Notes: generated by a model not told the origin, from the sequence alone. 64,000 nt of DNA from Shewanella dokdonensis (GCF_018394335.1 NZ_CP074572.1:1054001-1118000), one strand, 5' to 3'. Numbered from the stretch's first letter, positions 20,861 through 30,415 are shown. Program-made: numbers and translations.

Positions 20861-21133
20861 TTAAGCGTCAAAGCGTATTTCATCGACCAGATCAAAACGG
20901 ATAGGATGCAGTGCCGCTGGCGGTTCATCGCGCTCAACGATGTAGTCCCAGTAGTCATTATCGAAACGGTGAAAAAATCCTTCTTCTTGTACTGAACAAC
21001 GGTTGGCATACAACCACCATAGCGGCCCCCATAAGCCAAGCGTTAGCATGGTCAGCACAAAATGCAGCAAATGGATCAGAATGCGATTTTTGCTGCGGCG
21101 TACAACCGATGGGTCAGATGATAAATGTGCCAT
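20861..21133 (-). CDS. Small membrane protein of unknown function
   Basis: From ATG at 21133 (preceded by GGAG at good spacing) this reads 90 residues: a basic N terminus (VVRRSKNR), one long hydrophobic segment at about residues 18-42 (LIHLLHFVLTMLTLGLWGPLWWL), and an acidic, aromatic-rich C-terminal tail (FHRFDNDYWDYIVERDE). It looks like a single-pass inner-membrane protein. I do not recognise the family. In-frame starts at 21199 and 21211 are possible but less well supported. It stands alone on its strand. Confidence 0.6.
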   Translation of the reverse strand: MAHLSSDPSVVRRSKNRILIHLLHFVLTMLTLGLWGPLWWLYANRCSVQEEGFFHRFDNDYWDYIVERDEPPAALHPIRFDLVDEIRFDA

Positions 21134-21330
21134 GATATTGCTCCGATCTGCACGAGACGACATTACCCGAGACCGGGATTGTTCAAAAAACAGCTTCATT
21201 ATATTCAGCACTAGACTTTAGTCTAATAAATTTTCTGACTAAGCAGCTACGCTGGCAAAGCCATTTGCACCGGTTTGGGTGCACTGATAGATTGTGCAAC
21301 CACCCTAATAACAATCTGATGAGAGAACCT

Positions 21331-21788
21331 ATGCATATCCGCAAGGGCCGTAGCGAAGATATTGCGGCACTGGTCGCCTTTAACCAGGCAATGGCTGAAG
21401 AAACTGAAGGCCTGTTACTTGATGAGGCAATACTCACTCGCGGCGTCACCACCATGATTGAGGAACCCCAACGTGGTTTTTATCTGGTGGCGGAACAGCA
21501 GGGGCAAATTGTGGCATCGCTGATGGTGACATTCGAGTGGAGTGACTGGCGTGCCGCCAACTATTACTGGATCCAAAGCGTCTATGTTACACCCGCCTGT
21601 CGGCGTCAGGGCCTCTATCGGCAACTGTATCAAACCGTGAAACAGTTGGCCGCCGCAGAGGAGGCGCCGCCAGTTTTCGCCTCTATGTAGAACACGATAA
21701 TCTACGGGCACAGCAGACCTACCATGCGCTAGGCATGGAACAGAGTCATTATCTAATGTTTGAAGAAGTCGTAAAGCCAGAGTTATGA
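21331..21788 (+). CDS. GNAT-family N-acetyltransferase, frameshifted as given
   Basis: This is a predicted acetyl-CoA-dependent acyltransferase with unknown substrate. The start is ATG at 21331 (MHIRKGRSED), with GAGAGAA upstream. The acetyl-CoA loop is VYVTPACRRQGLYRQL. As given, the frame ends early at 21690. One extra G at 21663-21664 restores the normal C terminus, reading AASFRLYVEHDNLRAQQTYHALGM and ending at 21788, 152 residues in all. The stop overlaps the yjjX start as ATGA, which independently supports the corrected end. Confidence 0.8.
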
Positions 21789-22319
21789 AATCGGTTATTC
21801 GTATAGTGGTTGGGTCTACCAACCCGGTAAAAATCAATGCCGCCAAAAGTGCTGTGGCAACACTGCATCCTGCTGCTGAAATCATTTGTGACGGAATAAA
21901 AGCCCCTTCAGGTGTCGCTGACCAGCCGATGACTGACGCAGCTACCCGCCAAGGCGCCCTCAATCGCGTCAACTGGTGTCGGCAACATGCCCAAGCTGAT
22001 TATTACCTGGCGATGGAAGGCGGTGTCGACTTAGTTGCGGCGCAGGCGTATACCTATGCTTGGGTAGTTATCGCTGACAACCACCACATTTGCCTCAATC
22101 GCAGTGCCCATCTTCCCTTGCCCGCCAAGGTTTATCAGGCGCTCGAACAGGGGCAGGAACTGGGGGATGTCATGGATCGCATGTTCAATACCGTCAACGT
22201 TAAGCCAGGCAGGTGGTGCTATCGGCTTACTTACGCAAGGCCATGCCAGCCGCGAAAGTACCTATACCGCGGCGCTGGTAATGGCAGCAGCGCCGTTACG
22301 TTTTCCCGAACTTTACTGA
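21785..22319 (+). CDS. yjjX: inosine/xanthosine triphosphatase YjjX, frameshifted as given
   Basis: YjjX hydrolyses ITP and XTP to clean the nucleotide pool. The N-terminal two thirds (VGSTNPVKINAAK, then YYLAMEGGVD and the TLPLP-like HLPLPAKVYQ) are in frame. The C-terminal GGAIGLLTQGHASRESTY lies in another frame. Removing one C at 22205-22206 joins them into a 177-residue protein, the E. coli length, ending at TGA 22317-22319. This is the only extra base among the indels I found. Uncorrected, the frame runs on through the next acetyltransferase gene to 22831 and falsely suggests a fusion. Confidence 0.85.
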
Positions 22320-22345
22320 CTTATGGGCTAAGAGAACTGCAAATA

Positions 22346-22831
22346 ATGACCAACACGATTTTCCGACCGCTGACCACCGCTGACAATGCCACTATTGCCG
22401 CCATCATCCGTGAAGTGTCAGCCGAATACGGGCTAACCGCAGACAAAGGCTACAGTGTAGCCGACCCAACACTGGATAACTTGGCGGCCATTTATAGCCA
22501 GCCAGGATACGGTTACTGGTTACTGGAGATTGAAGGCGTGGTGGTCGGGGGCGCAGGCATAGGTAAAGTGACAGGTCAGCCACAGATCTGCGAACTACAG
22601 AAGATGTACTTTCTAGCCAGATCTCGAGGGCTGGGGCTAGGTAAACAACTGGCACAATACTGTATCGCCCAAGCCAAAGCGGCTGGCTATCAGCAAATGT
22701 ATCTGGAAACCACAGCGCTGCTGCCGGAAGCACTACGGTTGTACCACAAACTCGGCTTTAAACCATTGGCATCCGCGCTGGGTAATACCGGCCATGATGC
22801 CTGTGAAATCCCCATGCTGCTGGACATTTGA
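22346..22831 (+). CDS. GNAT-family N-acetyltransferase
   Basis: This is a second predicted acetyltransferase, 161 residues from ATG at 22346. It has the acetyl-CoA binding pattern MYFLARSRGLGLGKQLAQ and the C-terminal RLYHKLGFKPL segment typical of the fold. The substrate is unknown. In the raw sequence it appears as the tail of a 348-codon frame with yjjX, but the GNAT domain is complete by itself and has its own AAGAGA upstream. It lies 26 bases after the corrected yjjX stop, so GNAT, yjjX and GNAT probably form one transcription unit. Confidence 0.85.
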   Translation: MTNTIFRPLTTADNATIAAIIREVSAEYGLTADKGYSVADPTLDNLAAIYSQPGYGYWLLEIEGVVVGGAGIGKVTGQPQICELQKMYFLARSRGLGLGKQLAQYCIAQAKAAGYQQMYLETTALLPEALRLYHKLGFKPLASALGNTGHDACEIPMLLDI

Positions 22832-22920
22832 ATAAAAATCAGCCAACACGGCAAGATAGGCTGTCCAGCCAGCGAAAAACTTGCTAGTTTGCAAGTAAAC
22901 AGGAACGAAGGGAGCAGTCA

Positions 22921-23961
22921 ATGGAGTATTTGCGTATTCCCAATTCCAACCTGGAAGTCAGTAAGCTGTGCTTAGGAACCATGACCTGGGGCCAGCAGAA
23001 CACTCAGGCGGAAGCCTTTTCCCAACTGGATCTGGCCATCGGTGAAGGTATCAATTTTATTGATACCGCAGAAATGTACCCTGTGCCGCCGATGCCGGAA
23101 ACTCAGGGAGAAACCGAACGCATTATCGGTAATTATCTCAAATCCCGTGGCAACCGCGACAAGTTAGTGATTGCCACTAAAATTGCCGCACCCGGTGGTC
23201 GAAGTGACTATATTCGGCAAAACATGGCCTTGGACTGGGACAATATCCATGCTGCGGTTGATTGTTCGCTGCAACGTCTTGGTATCGATACCATAGATCT
23301 GTTTCAGATCCACTGGCCACACCGCAATACCAACTTCTTTGGTGAACTCTATTACCAGCAGCAACCGAAGGAGTCACAGACGCCGATACTGAAAACACTG
23401 GAAGCCTTGGCGGAAGTGATCCGGTTGGGCAAAGTTCGCTACATTGGCGTTTCTAACGAAACCCCCTGGGGGCTGATGAAGTATCTGCAACTGGCAGATA
23501 AACACGGCATGCCGCGCATTATTACCGTGCAGAACCCCTACAACCTGCTGAACCGCAGTTTTGAGATTGGCATGAGTGAAATCAGCCATCGGGAACAGTT
23601 GCCATTACTGGCATACTCGCCACTGGCGTTTGGTACGCTCAGCGGTAAATATCTCGATAACCAATGGCCCGAGGGCGCACGACTGACATTGTTCAAACGT
23701 TTTTCCCGTTACACCAGCAGCGAACAAGCACTCAAAGCCACTGAAGCTTATGTCACACTGGCGCGAAAGCTAGGATTGAGCCCGGCGCAGATGGCGCTAG
23801 CTTGGGTAAATTCACGGCCATTTGTGGGTGCCAATATCATTGGCGCGACAACAACTCAGCAGTTGCAGGAGAATATCGACAGCCAACAACTGACGTTGTC
23901 AGCAACCGCATTGGCTGAACTGGAAGCGCTCAGTTTGCAATATCGTATTCCCTGCCCTTAG
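22921..23961 (+). CDS. tas: aldo/keto reductase Tas
   Basis: This is an NADP(H)-dependent aldo/keto reductase very close to E. coli Tas along its full 346 residues. The catalytic set is visible: Asp and Tyr in FIDTAEMYPVPP, Lys in VIATKIA and His in FQIHWPHR. The IIGATTTQQL segment supplies the cofactor-binding end. A strong ribosome site (AAGGGAG) precedes the ATG. The physiological substrate is unknown. An intrinsic terminator follows, so it is probably a single-gene unit. Confidence 0.92.
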   Translation: MEYLRIPNSNLEVSKLCLGTMTWGQQNTQAEAFSQLDLAIGEGINFIDTAEMYPVPPMPETQGETERIIGNYLKSRGNRDKLVIATKIAAPGGRSDYIRQNMALDWDNIHAAVDCSLQRLGIDTIDLFQIHWPHRNTNFFGELYYQQQPKESQTPILKTLEALAEVIRLGKVRYIGVSNETPWGLMKYLQLADKHGMPRIITVQNPYNLLNRSFEIGMSEISHREQLPLLAYSPLAFGTLSGKYLDNQWPEGARLTLFKRFSRYTSSEQALKATEAYVTLARKLGLSPAQMALAWVNSRPFVGANIIGATTTQQLQENIDSQQLTLSATALAELEALSLQYRIPCP

Positions 23962-23987
23962 CCACAACAGAGCAACAAACTTGCATT

Positions 23988-24023
23988 AGGCGCACAAATC
24001 TTTGAAGATCTGTGCGCCTTTTG
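23988..24023 (+). terminator. Intrinsic terminator after tas
   Basis: AGGCGCACA (23988-23996) pairs with TGTGCGCCT (24011-24019). An inner ATCTT/AAGAT stem extends the hairpin, and TTTTGATTTT follows. Confidence 0.88.
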
Positions 24024-24042
24024 ATTTTAGATAAACCACCCA

Positions 24043-25260
24043 ATGAGCAGCTCCATAATCCGTCAGCAGTTTCCGCTATTGCAGCAAATGATGGGCAGCT
24101 ATCCGCTGTGCTATCTCGATAATGCGGCCACCAGCCAAAAACCTGAGCGGGTGATCCAAGCGATGGATGACTATTATCGCCGCAACAATGCCAATGTTCA
24201 CCGTGGCAGTTATCAGTTGTCAGCCGCCGCCACTAGCGCCTTTGAGGCGGTACGTCTTAAAGTGCAGCAATTTATTCATGCGCCACAACCACAAGAGGTG
24301 ATTTTTACCCATGGCACCACCGAAGCGCTGAACCTATTAGCGTATGGGCTTGGTAAACAGTTGCAGCCCGGTGACCGTATCTTGGTGGATAGTACCGCCC
24401 ATCATGCCAACCTAGTGCCATGGCAACAGTTGGCTCAACGGTGTGGTGCCGAGATCATTGCCATTCCGCTCACCCACGAGTTGCGACTGGATCATCAAGC
24501 CCTAAAGGTGTTATTGCAACAGCCCACCAAACTGGTTGCGTTAAGTCATGTTTCTAACGTGCTTGGCAGCGTCAACGATATTCCAACCTTGGCCCAGGAA
24601 ATCCGTGCGGCTGGTGCTATCTGCGTTGTAGACGGCGCGCAAGCCATTGGACATTTACCGGTAGATGTGCAGCTGCTCGGCTGTGATTTTTACGCGTTTT
24701 CAGGCCATAAAATGTATGGCCCGACTGGGGTTGGCGTGCTGTGGGGGCGCCAGTCACGATTAGAAACCCTGGAGCCTATGCTGACCGGCGGCGAAATGAT
24801 CAAAAGCGTAAGTTTTGCTCATACCGAGTTTGGCGAGCTGCCCTTCCGTCTGGAGGCCGGCACGCCACCGATTGCTGAAGTAATAGGGCTAGGCGCGGCC
24901 ATTGATTTTCTTAACAGCCTTGAGCGTGACCAAGTACAACAACAGGAACAACAGTTACTGTTGCAGTTGCAGCAACAACTCGCAGCATTACCAGGGATCA
25001 CCCTTTATGGTGCCCATGCAGACAACAGTGGTGCACTAGCCTTTAATCTTGCGGGCGAACATCATCAGGACGTAGGGATATTGCTCGACCAACAAGGCGT
25101 AGCCATCCGCTGTGGTCATCACTGCGCTATGCCGTTGATGCAGTTGCTGGGACTCAAAGGTTGCTGTCGCGCATCGCTGGGAGTTTATAACAACGCTGAC
25201 GATATTGAGCGTTTTATCAAAGCGATGCGAACCACTATCACCATGCTCACAGGCGAGTAA
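24043..25260 (+). CDS. csdA: cysteine desulfurase CsdA
   Basis: This PLP enzyme of the SufS/CsdA group takes sulfur from cysteine as a persulfide. At 405 residues it has the PLP lysine K223 in SGHKMYGPTG and the persulfide cysteine C361 in RCGHHCAMP, on the short loop typical of this group. The assignment as CsdA rather than SufS rests on the neighbour csdE, 11 bases downstream, and the absence of suf genes. A glutamine-rich helix lies around residues 298-315. Confidence 0.93.
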   Translation: MSSSIIRQQFPLLQQMMGSYPLCYLDNAATSQKPERVIQAMDDYYRRNNANVHRGSYQLSAAATSAFEAVRLKVQQFIHAPQPQEVIFTHGTTEALNLLAYGLGKQLQPGDRILVDSTAHHANLVPWQQLAQRCGAEIIAIPLTHELRLDHQALKVLLQQPTKLVALSHVSNVLGSVNDIPTLAQEIRAAGAICVVDGAQAIGHLPVDVQLLGCDFYAFSGHKMYGPTGVGVLWGRQSRLETLEPMLTGGEMIKSVSFAHTEFGELPFRLEAGTPPIAEVIGLGAAIDFLNSLERDQVQQQEQQLLLQLQQQLAALPGITLYGAHADNSGALAFNLAGEHHQDVGILLDQQGVAIRCGHHCAMPLMQLLGLKGCCRASLGVYNNADDIERFIKAMRTTITMLTGE

Positions 25261-25271
25261 CCGAGGAACTG

Positions 25272-25712
25272 ATGCCACAACCTGACGTGCAATTATTTGA
25301 TAACTGCCAACAACAACAGCCATTGTTACAACAAGCGGCGGAGGCCATTACCGCCGCGACTAACTGGCAGGATAAATACCGCTTACTGATGCAAGCAGGC
25401 AAGCTGTTACCCCAACTGCCACCACAATGGCAGCAACAAACCGCACGAGTCAGCGGCTGCGAAAGTGCCGTGTGGTTGTATCATCTGCAACAACAACAGC
25501 GGCATCTATACCTGGCCGATAGTGATGCCAGAATTGTCCGAGGGTTAATTGCCCTGTTGCTCGCCGCTGTCAATAACGCTACCTCGGCAGAACTGGCCGC
25601 TTTTTCAGCGGAAGCATATTTCGCCCGCTTAGGACTGGCAGGACAACTCAGTCCTTCACGCAGCAACGGCTTGTATGCCATTGCCAACACTATGAAAAAT
25701 CTCTCCAAATAG
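25272..25712 (+). CDS. csdE: sulfur acceptor protein CsdE
   Basis: CsdE accepts sulfane sulfur from CsdA and passes it on, in E. coli to TcdA for tRNA modification. The 146-residue SufE-fold protein has its acceptor cysteine C63 in RVSGCESAVWL. It follows csdA by 11 bases with AGGA upstream, forming a two-gene operon. No tcdA (csdL) gene is seen in the window. Confidence 0.92.
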   Translation: MPQPDVQLFDNCQQQQPLLQQAAEAITAATNWQDKYRLLMQAGKLLPQLPPQWQQQTARVSGCESAVWLYHLQQQQRHLYLADSDARIVRGLIALLLAAVNNATSAELAAFSAEAYFARLGLAGQLSPSRSNGLYAIANTMKNLSK

Positions 25713-25848
25713 ATTTCGCAAAAATTCAGCTCAAATTTACAGCAAACGATATTTTGGCTATCACACTTAGGCAAAATTTGTGGCATCATACGCAGCGTTG
25801 CAGGGCGGGGGCGGTTATCCTCACGCTGTGACCTCAGGAATGTCGGAG

Positions 25849-25925
25849 CGGAGCGTAGCTCAGCCTGGTAGAGCACTGTCTTCGGGAGGCAGGGGTCGGA
25901 GGTTCGAATCCTCTCGCTCCGACCA
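25849..25925 (+). tRNA. tRNA-Pro (anticodon CGG)
   Basis: This 77-base gene folds as a complete cloverleaf: acceptor CGGAGCG with CGCTCCG, D stem GCTC/GAGC, anticodon stem CTGTC/GGCAG with loop TTCGGGA (anticodon CGG at 25883-25885), T stem around TTCGAAT, and an encoded CCA end. It reads CCG proline codons and closely matches E. coli tRNA-Pro(CGG). It is single, without neighbouring tRNA genes, and has no integrated element after its 3' end. Confidence 0.97.
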
Positions 25926-25948
25926 ATTCCACGCATCTCAAATCGCGT

Positions 25949-26559
25949 TTAATCCATCAATACCATCAACAATCCAGCCAGTAGCATAATGCCACCGATA
26001 CTATAGGTGATGGGTTTGTGCTGGGTTTTTACCAGTGTTGAGCAGGTTGCTTCACCCAACAGACTCATCAGCAACGAAGCCGCAAGGCCCGGCAACAAAA
26101 TCGACAGAAGATCGTAAGAACTAAACCCCTGTTGCCAACCAACAAACCCCAGATTGGCGTGGCCATAGGCGTAACCGTGAGAAAATGCCAGCATACCGAC
26201 CAAGGCAGCGGCTACGTGAGTCGATAACCTGACATTGCCAGCAATCAACATACCCACCACAAACACTGACAGCAAAATACTGGCTTTAGCAATAATCAGC
26301 ACGACAGATGACGGGGCAACCATAGCCCCCAGAGCCAACAGTAGCACATAGGTTAACGGCAAGGCCCATAAGGCTCGGCCACCAAGTTGTACTGACCAGA
26401 TACCAACCCCCATAGTGACCAGTATCCCGGCGGCCAACGCTAACCGAGGTAACTTCAATAAGGGGTGGAATATTCACCAGAAATGCTAATCGACACCAGA
26501 ATTAGGGCAACAATCCCCAGCAGTATGACAACACTGTGTTCAAACATAGCTTTAGCCAT
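25949..26559 (-). CDS. HupE/UreJ-family membrane protein, frameshifted as given
   Basis: This is a predicted six-helix inner-membrane protein of the HupE/UreJ family, linked elsewhere to nickel or cobalt supply. It contains the histidine motif AFSHGYAYGHANLG and the QLGGRALWALPL segment. The start is ATG at 26559 with a GGGAGG site. The first 34 codons (MAKAMFEHSVVILLG...) stop at a TGA. One missing base in the G run 26462-26465 (plus strand) joins them to the main frame as EYSTPLLKLPRLALAAG, giving 203 residues. No hydrogenase or urease genes are nearby. The alternative is a separate 34-residue ORF followed by a gene starting at TTG. Confidence 0.68.
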
Positions 26560-26676
26560 GTCAGCCTCCCACTTGTCCGCTTTATCAGTTTTAGCTTAAG
26601 CGGCGAGGCTAAACGCTTGTTTGATTAGCTTCAAAAAAACGTTAAAAAATGTAACTTTTTATGACAAATGTGGCGT

Positions 26677-28580
26677 TCATAACTTGTTATTACCAACGAC
26701 CAACATCTCACATTTTAAGCAGTCAAATACCAGCTTCAGGGTGTCATTACCCACTTCCAACTGCATCGGCTCGGCTTTCAGTTCTGGATGTTCTTTGGGA
26801 CACATGTTGAAGCTGTAACGCAGGCAATGCTTGGTGATCATCAGTGGAGTATCTTCAAGCAACTGATTTTGCTCATAAGAAGGTTCTATCTTAATCACGC
26901 CATGCTGCTCATAGAACGCTTTGGCGCTGGCGTTGTTCACATTGCCCAGATAGCTGAGGAATTTTTGCGGGAATACGGCATTGGGATCCCGTGGCCAAGG
27001 TTGTGGCCGCTGGTAATTCTCTTCGCGTACTTGCTCTAAGGCTGCCACCGCATCTCGACGTAAACCATTTAACAGTGCGGCAGGAACAAACCAAACTTCA
27101 GCGGTAGTGCTCTCCACTTTGCGGGCTCGATAGCGCGTCCCCCCAACTTGGCTAGGCTGTTGTACAGGTGCTGTTGCGCTTTTTGCGGATCATTGGCGAC
27201 TTGCCGTTCACAACTCACCGTGACTTCGGCCCGATGGCCATAGCTGTCGCTGATAGCCAGCCCGAGCCCATCTTCGCTATCAAACAGCTGCAAATCAGCA
27301 TCCAATAACCGTTTGGCTGACTCCTTACTGAGCAGACTCTCAAAATCATGATCAAGATTACGAAACAGCTCAACGCCTAAGCGTAAATCGCTTGGCACTG
27401 TACCGGCCAACCAAATACGGTTACCCTCAACACGATTCACCCTAATGCCATTGAGTTTGGCATCTGAATGCAGCGCTTTGGCAAAATCAATGGTGAAATA
27501 ACACAAACCATCACCATTATGCAGCGCCCCAGCCTCAGCACCATCAACATTGATCTCCAGCCAATCCTTGCCGAGACGGCTAACCCGCCCCGCGCTCTGC
27601 CCCAAATACTTAGGTGTGCGAAAATCATTGAGGCCGCCATGCCGCTGATTAACAAAGTAATCCGTTTTGCCGCGGTTAAAACTTTTGTCAGGATTGGGAA
27701 TAAAGGTGTATTCACAACGGCCATGTGATGCGGGTTGTAACGCTGGCAACTGCGCCATAATGGCATCCAATTGCTGGCGGTAATGTGCGGTGACATTTTT
27801 CACATAACTCAGGTCTTTTAGCCGTCCTTCGATTTTGAAGGAACGGATCCCCGCTTGAATTAATGCTTGCAGATTGTCGGTCTGGTTGTTGTCTTTCAAC
27901 GACAGCAAATGCTGGTTTTCCGCCAGCACCTCACCATCACGGGTTTTCAGATTACACGGTAGCCGACACATCTGAGAACATTCACCGCGATTAGCACTGC
28001 GTTTGCTATAAGCATGGCTCAGATTACACAGCCCAGAGTAACTGACGCAAAGCGCCCCATGAATAAAAAATTCCAAGCGGGTCTTAACCTTAGCCGCAAT
28101 CGCCTGGATCTGTTCCAGACTAAGTTCCCGAGCCAGCACCACTTGTGAAAATCCCACCTGTTCCAGAAATGCCACTTTTTCCGGGGTACGGTTGTCGGTT
28201 TGAGTGCTAGCGTGCAAGGCTATGGGCGGTAAATCTAGCTGTAAGATCCCCATATCCTGCACAATCAGCGCATCGGCACCCGCCTGATAGAGTTCACCGA
28301 TCAGCTTATCTGCCTGTTGTAACTCTTGATCGCTGAGAATGGTATTTAGTGCCACAAAGACTTGCGCACCATAACCGTGAGCATAACGGCACAAACGTTC
28401 AATATCCTGCACGCTATTACCCGCAGTAGCACGAGCCCCAAATGCTGGCCCACCGATATATACCGCATCGGCACCATGACCAATAGCGGCAATACCATAA
28501 TCGGCATTTTTAGCCGGAGCGAGCAATTCAAGCGTGTTATCAGAAGGTAAGGTTAGCGTCGGAGTGTAAATCTGTACCAT
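26677..28580 (-). CDS. rlhA: 23S rRNA 5-hydroxycytidine synthase RlhA (U32 peptidase family), frameshifted as given
   Basis: This long U32-family protein matches E. coli RlhA (YdcP), which hydroxylates C2501 of 23S rRNA. Corrected length is 634 residues. The iron-sulfur cysteines are C178, C185, C201 and C205 (HGALCVSYSGLC and RGECSQMC). FKIEGRLKDLSYVKN and the C-terminal MITKHCLRYSFNMCP region also match. The frame breaks in the C run 27139-27144, where one base is missing. Restoring it reads KLGGTRYRARKVESTTAEVW. As given, the C-terminal 146 codons appear as a separate false gene. The product acts on ribosome precursors rather than as a protease. Confidence 0.88.
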
Positions 28581-28700
28581 GGTTCAGAACCTGCTAAACA
28601 AGAGGTGGCGGAGTATAACAAAGCCGCTAATAGCTGCACAGCCGCATTTTAGCGCAATTATCCGCGAATGCCCCTTTTATCTAGAACTAGCAGGCAATGA

Positions 28701-29258
28701 TTAGAAACGCCAACTGTAAGCCAGATTCAACAAATCGATACCTGGATTATGCTTACTGATCCCTGCATTAGAGTAGTGCAGATACGTTAATGACAGTGTC
28801 TGTTGACGTTTGCCACCAAAGCGAAAGGCCAAGCCAATCCGGTCTTCAAACTGAAAATGTAACCCCACGTCCTTGCCCGCAAAGTAGGTGTTATCCAAAA
28901 ATGCTACCCCAATGCCACCTTCAAGATAGGTGTCCACCCAACGTCCATAAAACAGCGGATAACGCAAAATTGGGGATGCGGCCACCACAAAATCCGTATC
29001 ATGTTTATGCTGTTCGCCATAGCGCCAGAAATTGACACTGGTTTCTAACGCCAACTCTAAATCTGGGCTGATGCCGTGTAGCGTATCCAAATAAACCTGA
29101 TAAGCGAGCTTTATACCGTCAAGTTCCCCTTCGCCGTGAATATAGTTGATAGCGGCACCCTGCCCCACATCAGCGCGGCTTTCGGTAGAGTAGAAGATAC
29201 TGGATATGAAGAAAAAGAGTGAGAAAGCAATCGTCACCAAGCGCACTTGATATTTCAT
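28701..29258 (-). CDS. pagL: PagL-type lipid A 3-O-deacylase
   Basis: This is a predicted outer-membrane beta-barrel enzyme that removes the 3-linked acyl chain from lipid A. The 185-residue precursor has a signal peptide cleaved near ESRA-DVG and ends in a C-terminal Phe (YSWRF), the usual sorting signal. The catalytic motif YLHYSNAGISKHNPG carries H161 and S163, as in PagL. Barrel strands alternate as expected. An AGGCTC sequence precedes the ATG. It stands alone between rlhA and a 450-base gap. The gene symbol is by family resemblance. Confidence 0.8.
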   Translation of the reverse strand: MKYQVRLVTIAFSLFFFISSIFYSTESRADVGQGAAINYIHGEGELDGIKLAYQVYLDTLHGISPDLELALETSVNFWRYGEQHKHDTDFVVAASPILRYPLFYGRWVDTYLEGGIGVAFLDNTYFAGKDVGLHFQFEDRIGLAFRFGGKRQQTLSLTYLHYSNAGISKHNPGIDLLNLAYSWRF

Positions 29259-29707
29259 AGAGCCTCCAGATAATGAACTAATGCCGGTATTTTATTTCTA
29301 AAATAAAGAAATAAAATCACATTAAAACGGCAAAACATTACCAATAAATAGAACAATCATTCGTGATAGGGCAGATTGGCGTTATTCTTTTGTAATTCTT
29401 ATTATTATATTTCCTGCAAACATTGATTATTACCCACTTTTAAAGTGACAGTCTGTTGCAAGGGATAGTGAATGTAATCACGATGTAAGCAGCATCATTC
29501 CCTCGCCACACGAGATGACGGAAGAGGATGCGCTTTTAGCTCAATGCCTGTAGGCGTTGATGGGCTGGTAACTGGGAGTTTTGCAATAAAGGGAACAGAC
29601 TAAACATGCAAATTAGCGATAACAAGGCAGCATTTTTGTTAACATTCTTTGCTAACATTCGGCATGGCTCAAACCTTAGCCACCATCAGGAATTGAACGC
29701 TGGTCAG
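29259..29707. other. Intergenic region, AT-rich, no gene seen
   Basis: About 450 bases lie upstream of pagL and downstream of folM. I see one hairpin, TCAATGCC with a TGTA loop and GGCGTTGA (29541-29560), and a short direct repeat TAACATTC near 29640-29660. No open frame with a ribosome site or T-tract terminator is convincing. A small RNA is possible but unsupported. Confidence 0.35.
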
Positions 29708-30415
29708 TTATTTTAACGGCCGGCCACCGTCCAGATTCAAACAGCTCCCGGTCATATAACGGCTGTGCAGCAGATAACGCACCGCAGAGACAAATTCCAT
29801 ATCGCCACCGACTTTGGGCAGCAAGGCTTTTGCCAAAGATTTTTCCCGATAGGCCGCATCATCCCACTCATTAAACAACATCATGGCAGGGGCGATGCTA
29901 TTCACCTTGATGGTAGGCGCCAATTTAGCCGCAAAAGATAGGGTAAGATTTTCCAGTGCCGCTTTGCTGGCAGCATAGGCGATATGTTTGGCACTACCTT
30001 TTTGTGCAACATAATCAGTTACATGGATGATATCAGCGCCACCGATTTCGTCACTATCAAGTAAATCTGCCAACGCCAAATTTAGCTGGTAAGGCACGCC
30101 AGCATGGATTGCCATCATCTGCTGGAAAACATCGGCCACAGGAACGCCGGCGTCTTCGGCAAGCCAGTCGGAAGCATTATGCACAATGGCGCGCAACCCT
30201 TTGCATTCTTGCCGCAACCAGTCAATAAAGGTGGTCAGCGCCTGCGGTTCCAGCAGGTCGATACGATATAAGATTGCGCCATGACTACGTAACTCATCGA
30301 GTTCTGGATAGTGGCTGCGATAGGTGCCAATCACCGGCCAACCATCAGCCAATAACGCTTTAGCGGTCGCCAGTCCCAGCCGGCGACCAACACCGGTAAT
30401 CAGAATCGGTTTCAT
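29708..30415 (-). CDS. folM: dihydromonapterin reductase FolM
   Basis: This short-chain dehydrogenase matches FolM, which reduces dihydromonapterin to tetrahydromonapterin and has weak dihydrofolate reductase activity. From ATG at 30415 it is 235 residues. It has the NADP loop TGVGRRLGLATA and the catalytic YAASKAAL, and the C terminus MTGSCLNLDGGRPLK is characteristic. Its start lies about 55 bases after the ung stop on the same strand. No other pterin genes are nearby. Confidence 0.87.
   Translation of the reverse strand: MKPILITGVGRRLGLATAKALLADGWPVIGTYRSHYPELDELRSHGAILYRIDLLEPQALTTFIDWLRQECKGLRAIVHNASDWLAEDAGVPVADVFQQMMAIHAGVPYQLNLALADLLDSDEIGGADIIHVTDYVAQKGSAKHIAYAASKAALENLTLSFAAKLAPTIKVNSIAPAMMLFNEWDDAAYREKSLAKALLPKVGGDMEFVSAVRYLLHSRYMTGSCLNLDGGRPLK

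Noticed and set aside
21785..22831. Apparent yjjX-acetyltransferase fusion of 348 codons
   Set aside because: The middle is nonsense for both families, and removing one base restores two separate full-length proteins.
24900..25010. CAA/CAG-rich stretch in csdA as a possible tandem repeat
   Set aside because: It encodes an irregular Gln- and Leu-rich helix in frame. The unit is not repeated in any regular way.
25481..25936. 151-codon minus-strand frame across csdE and the tRNA gene
   Set aside because: Its N-terminal part is the antisense of tRNA-Pro(CGG), a well-known source of false proteins, and the rest shadows csdE.
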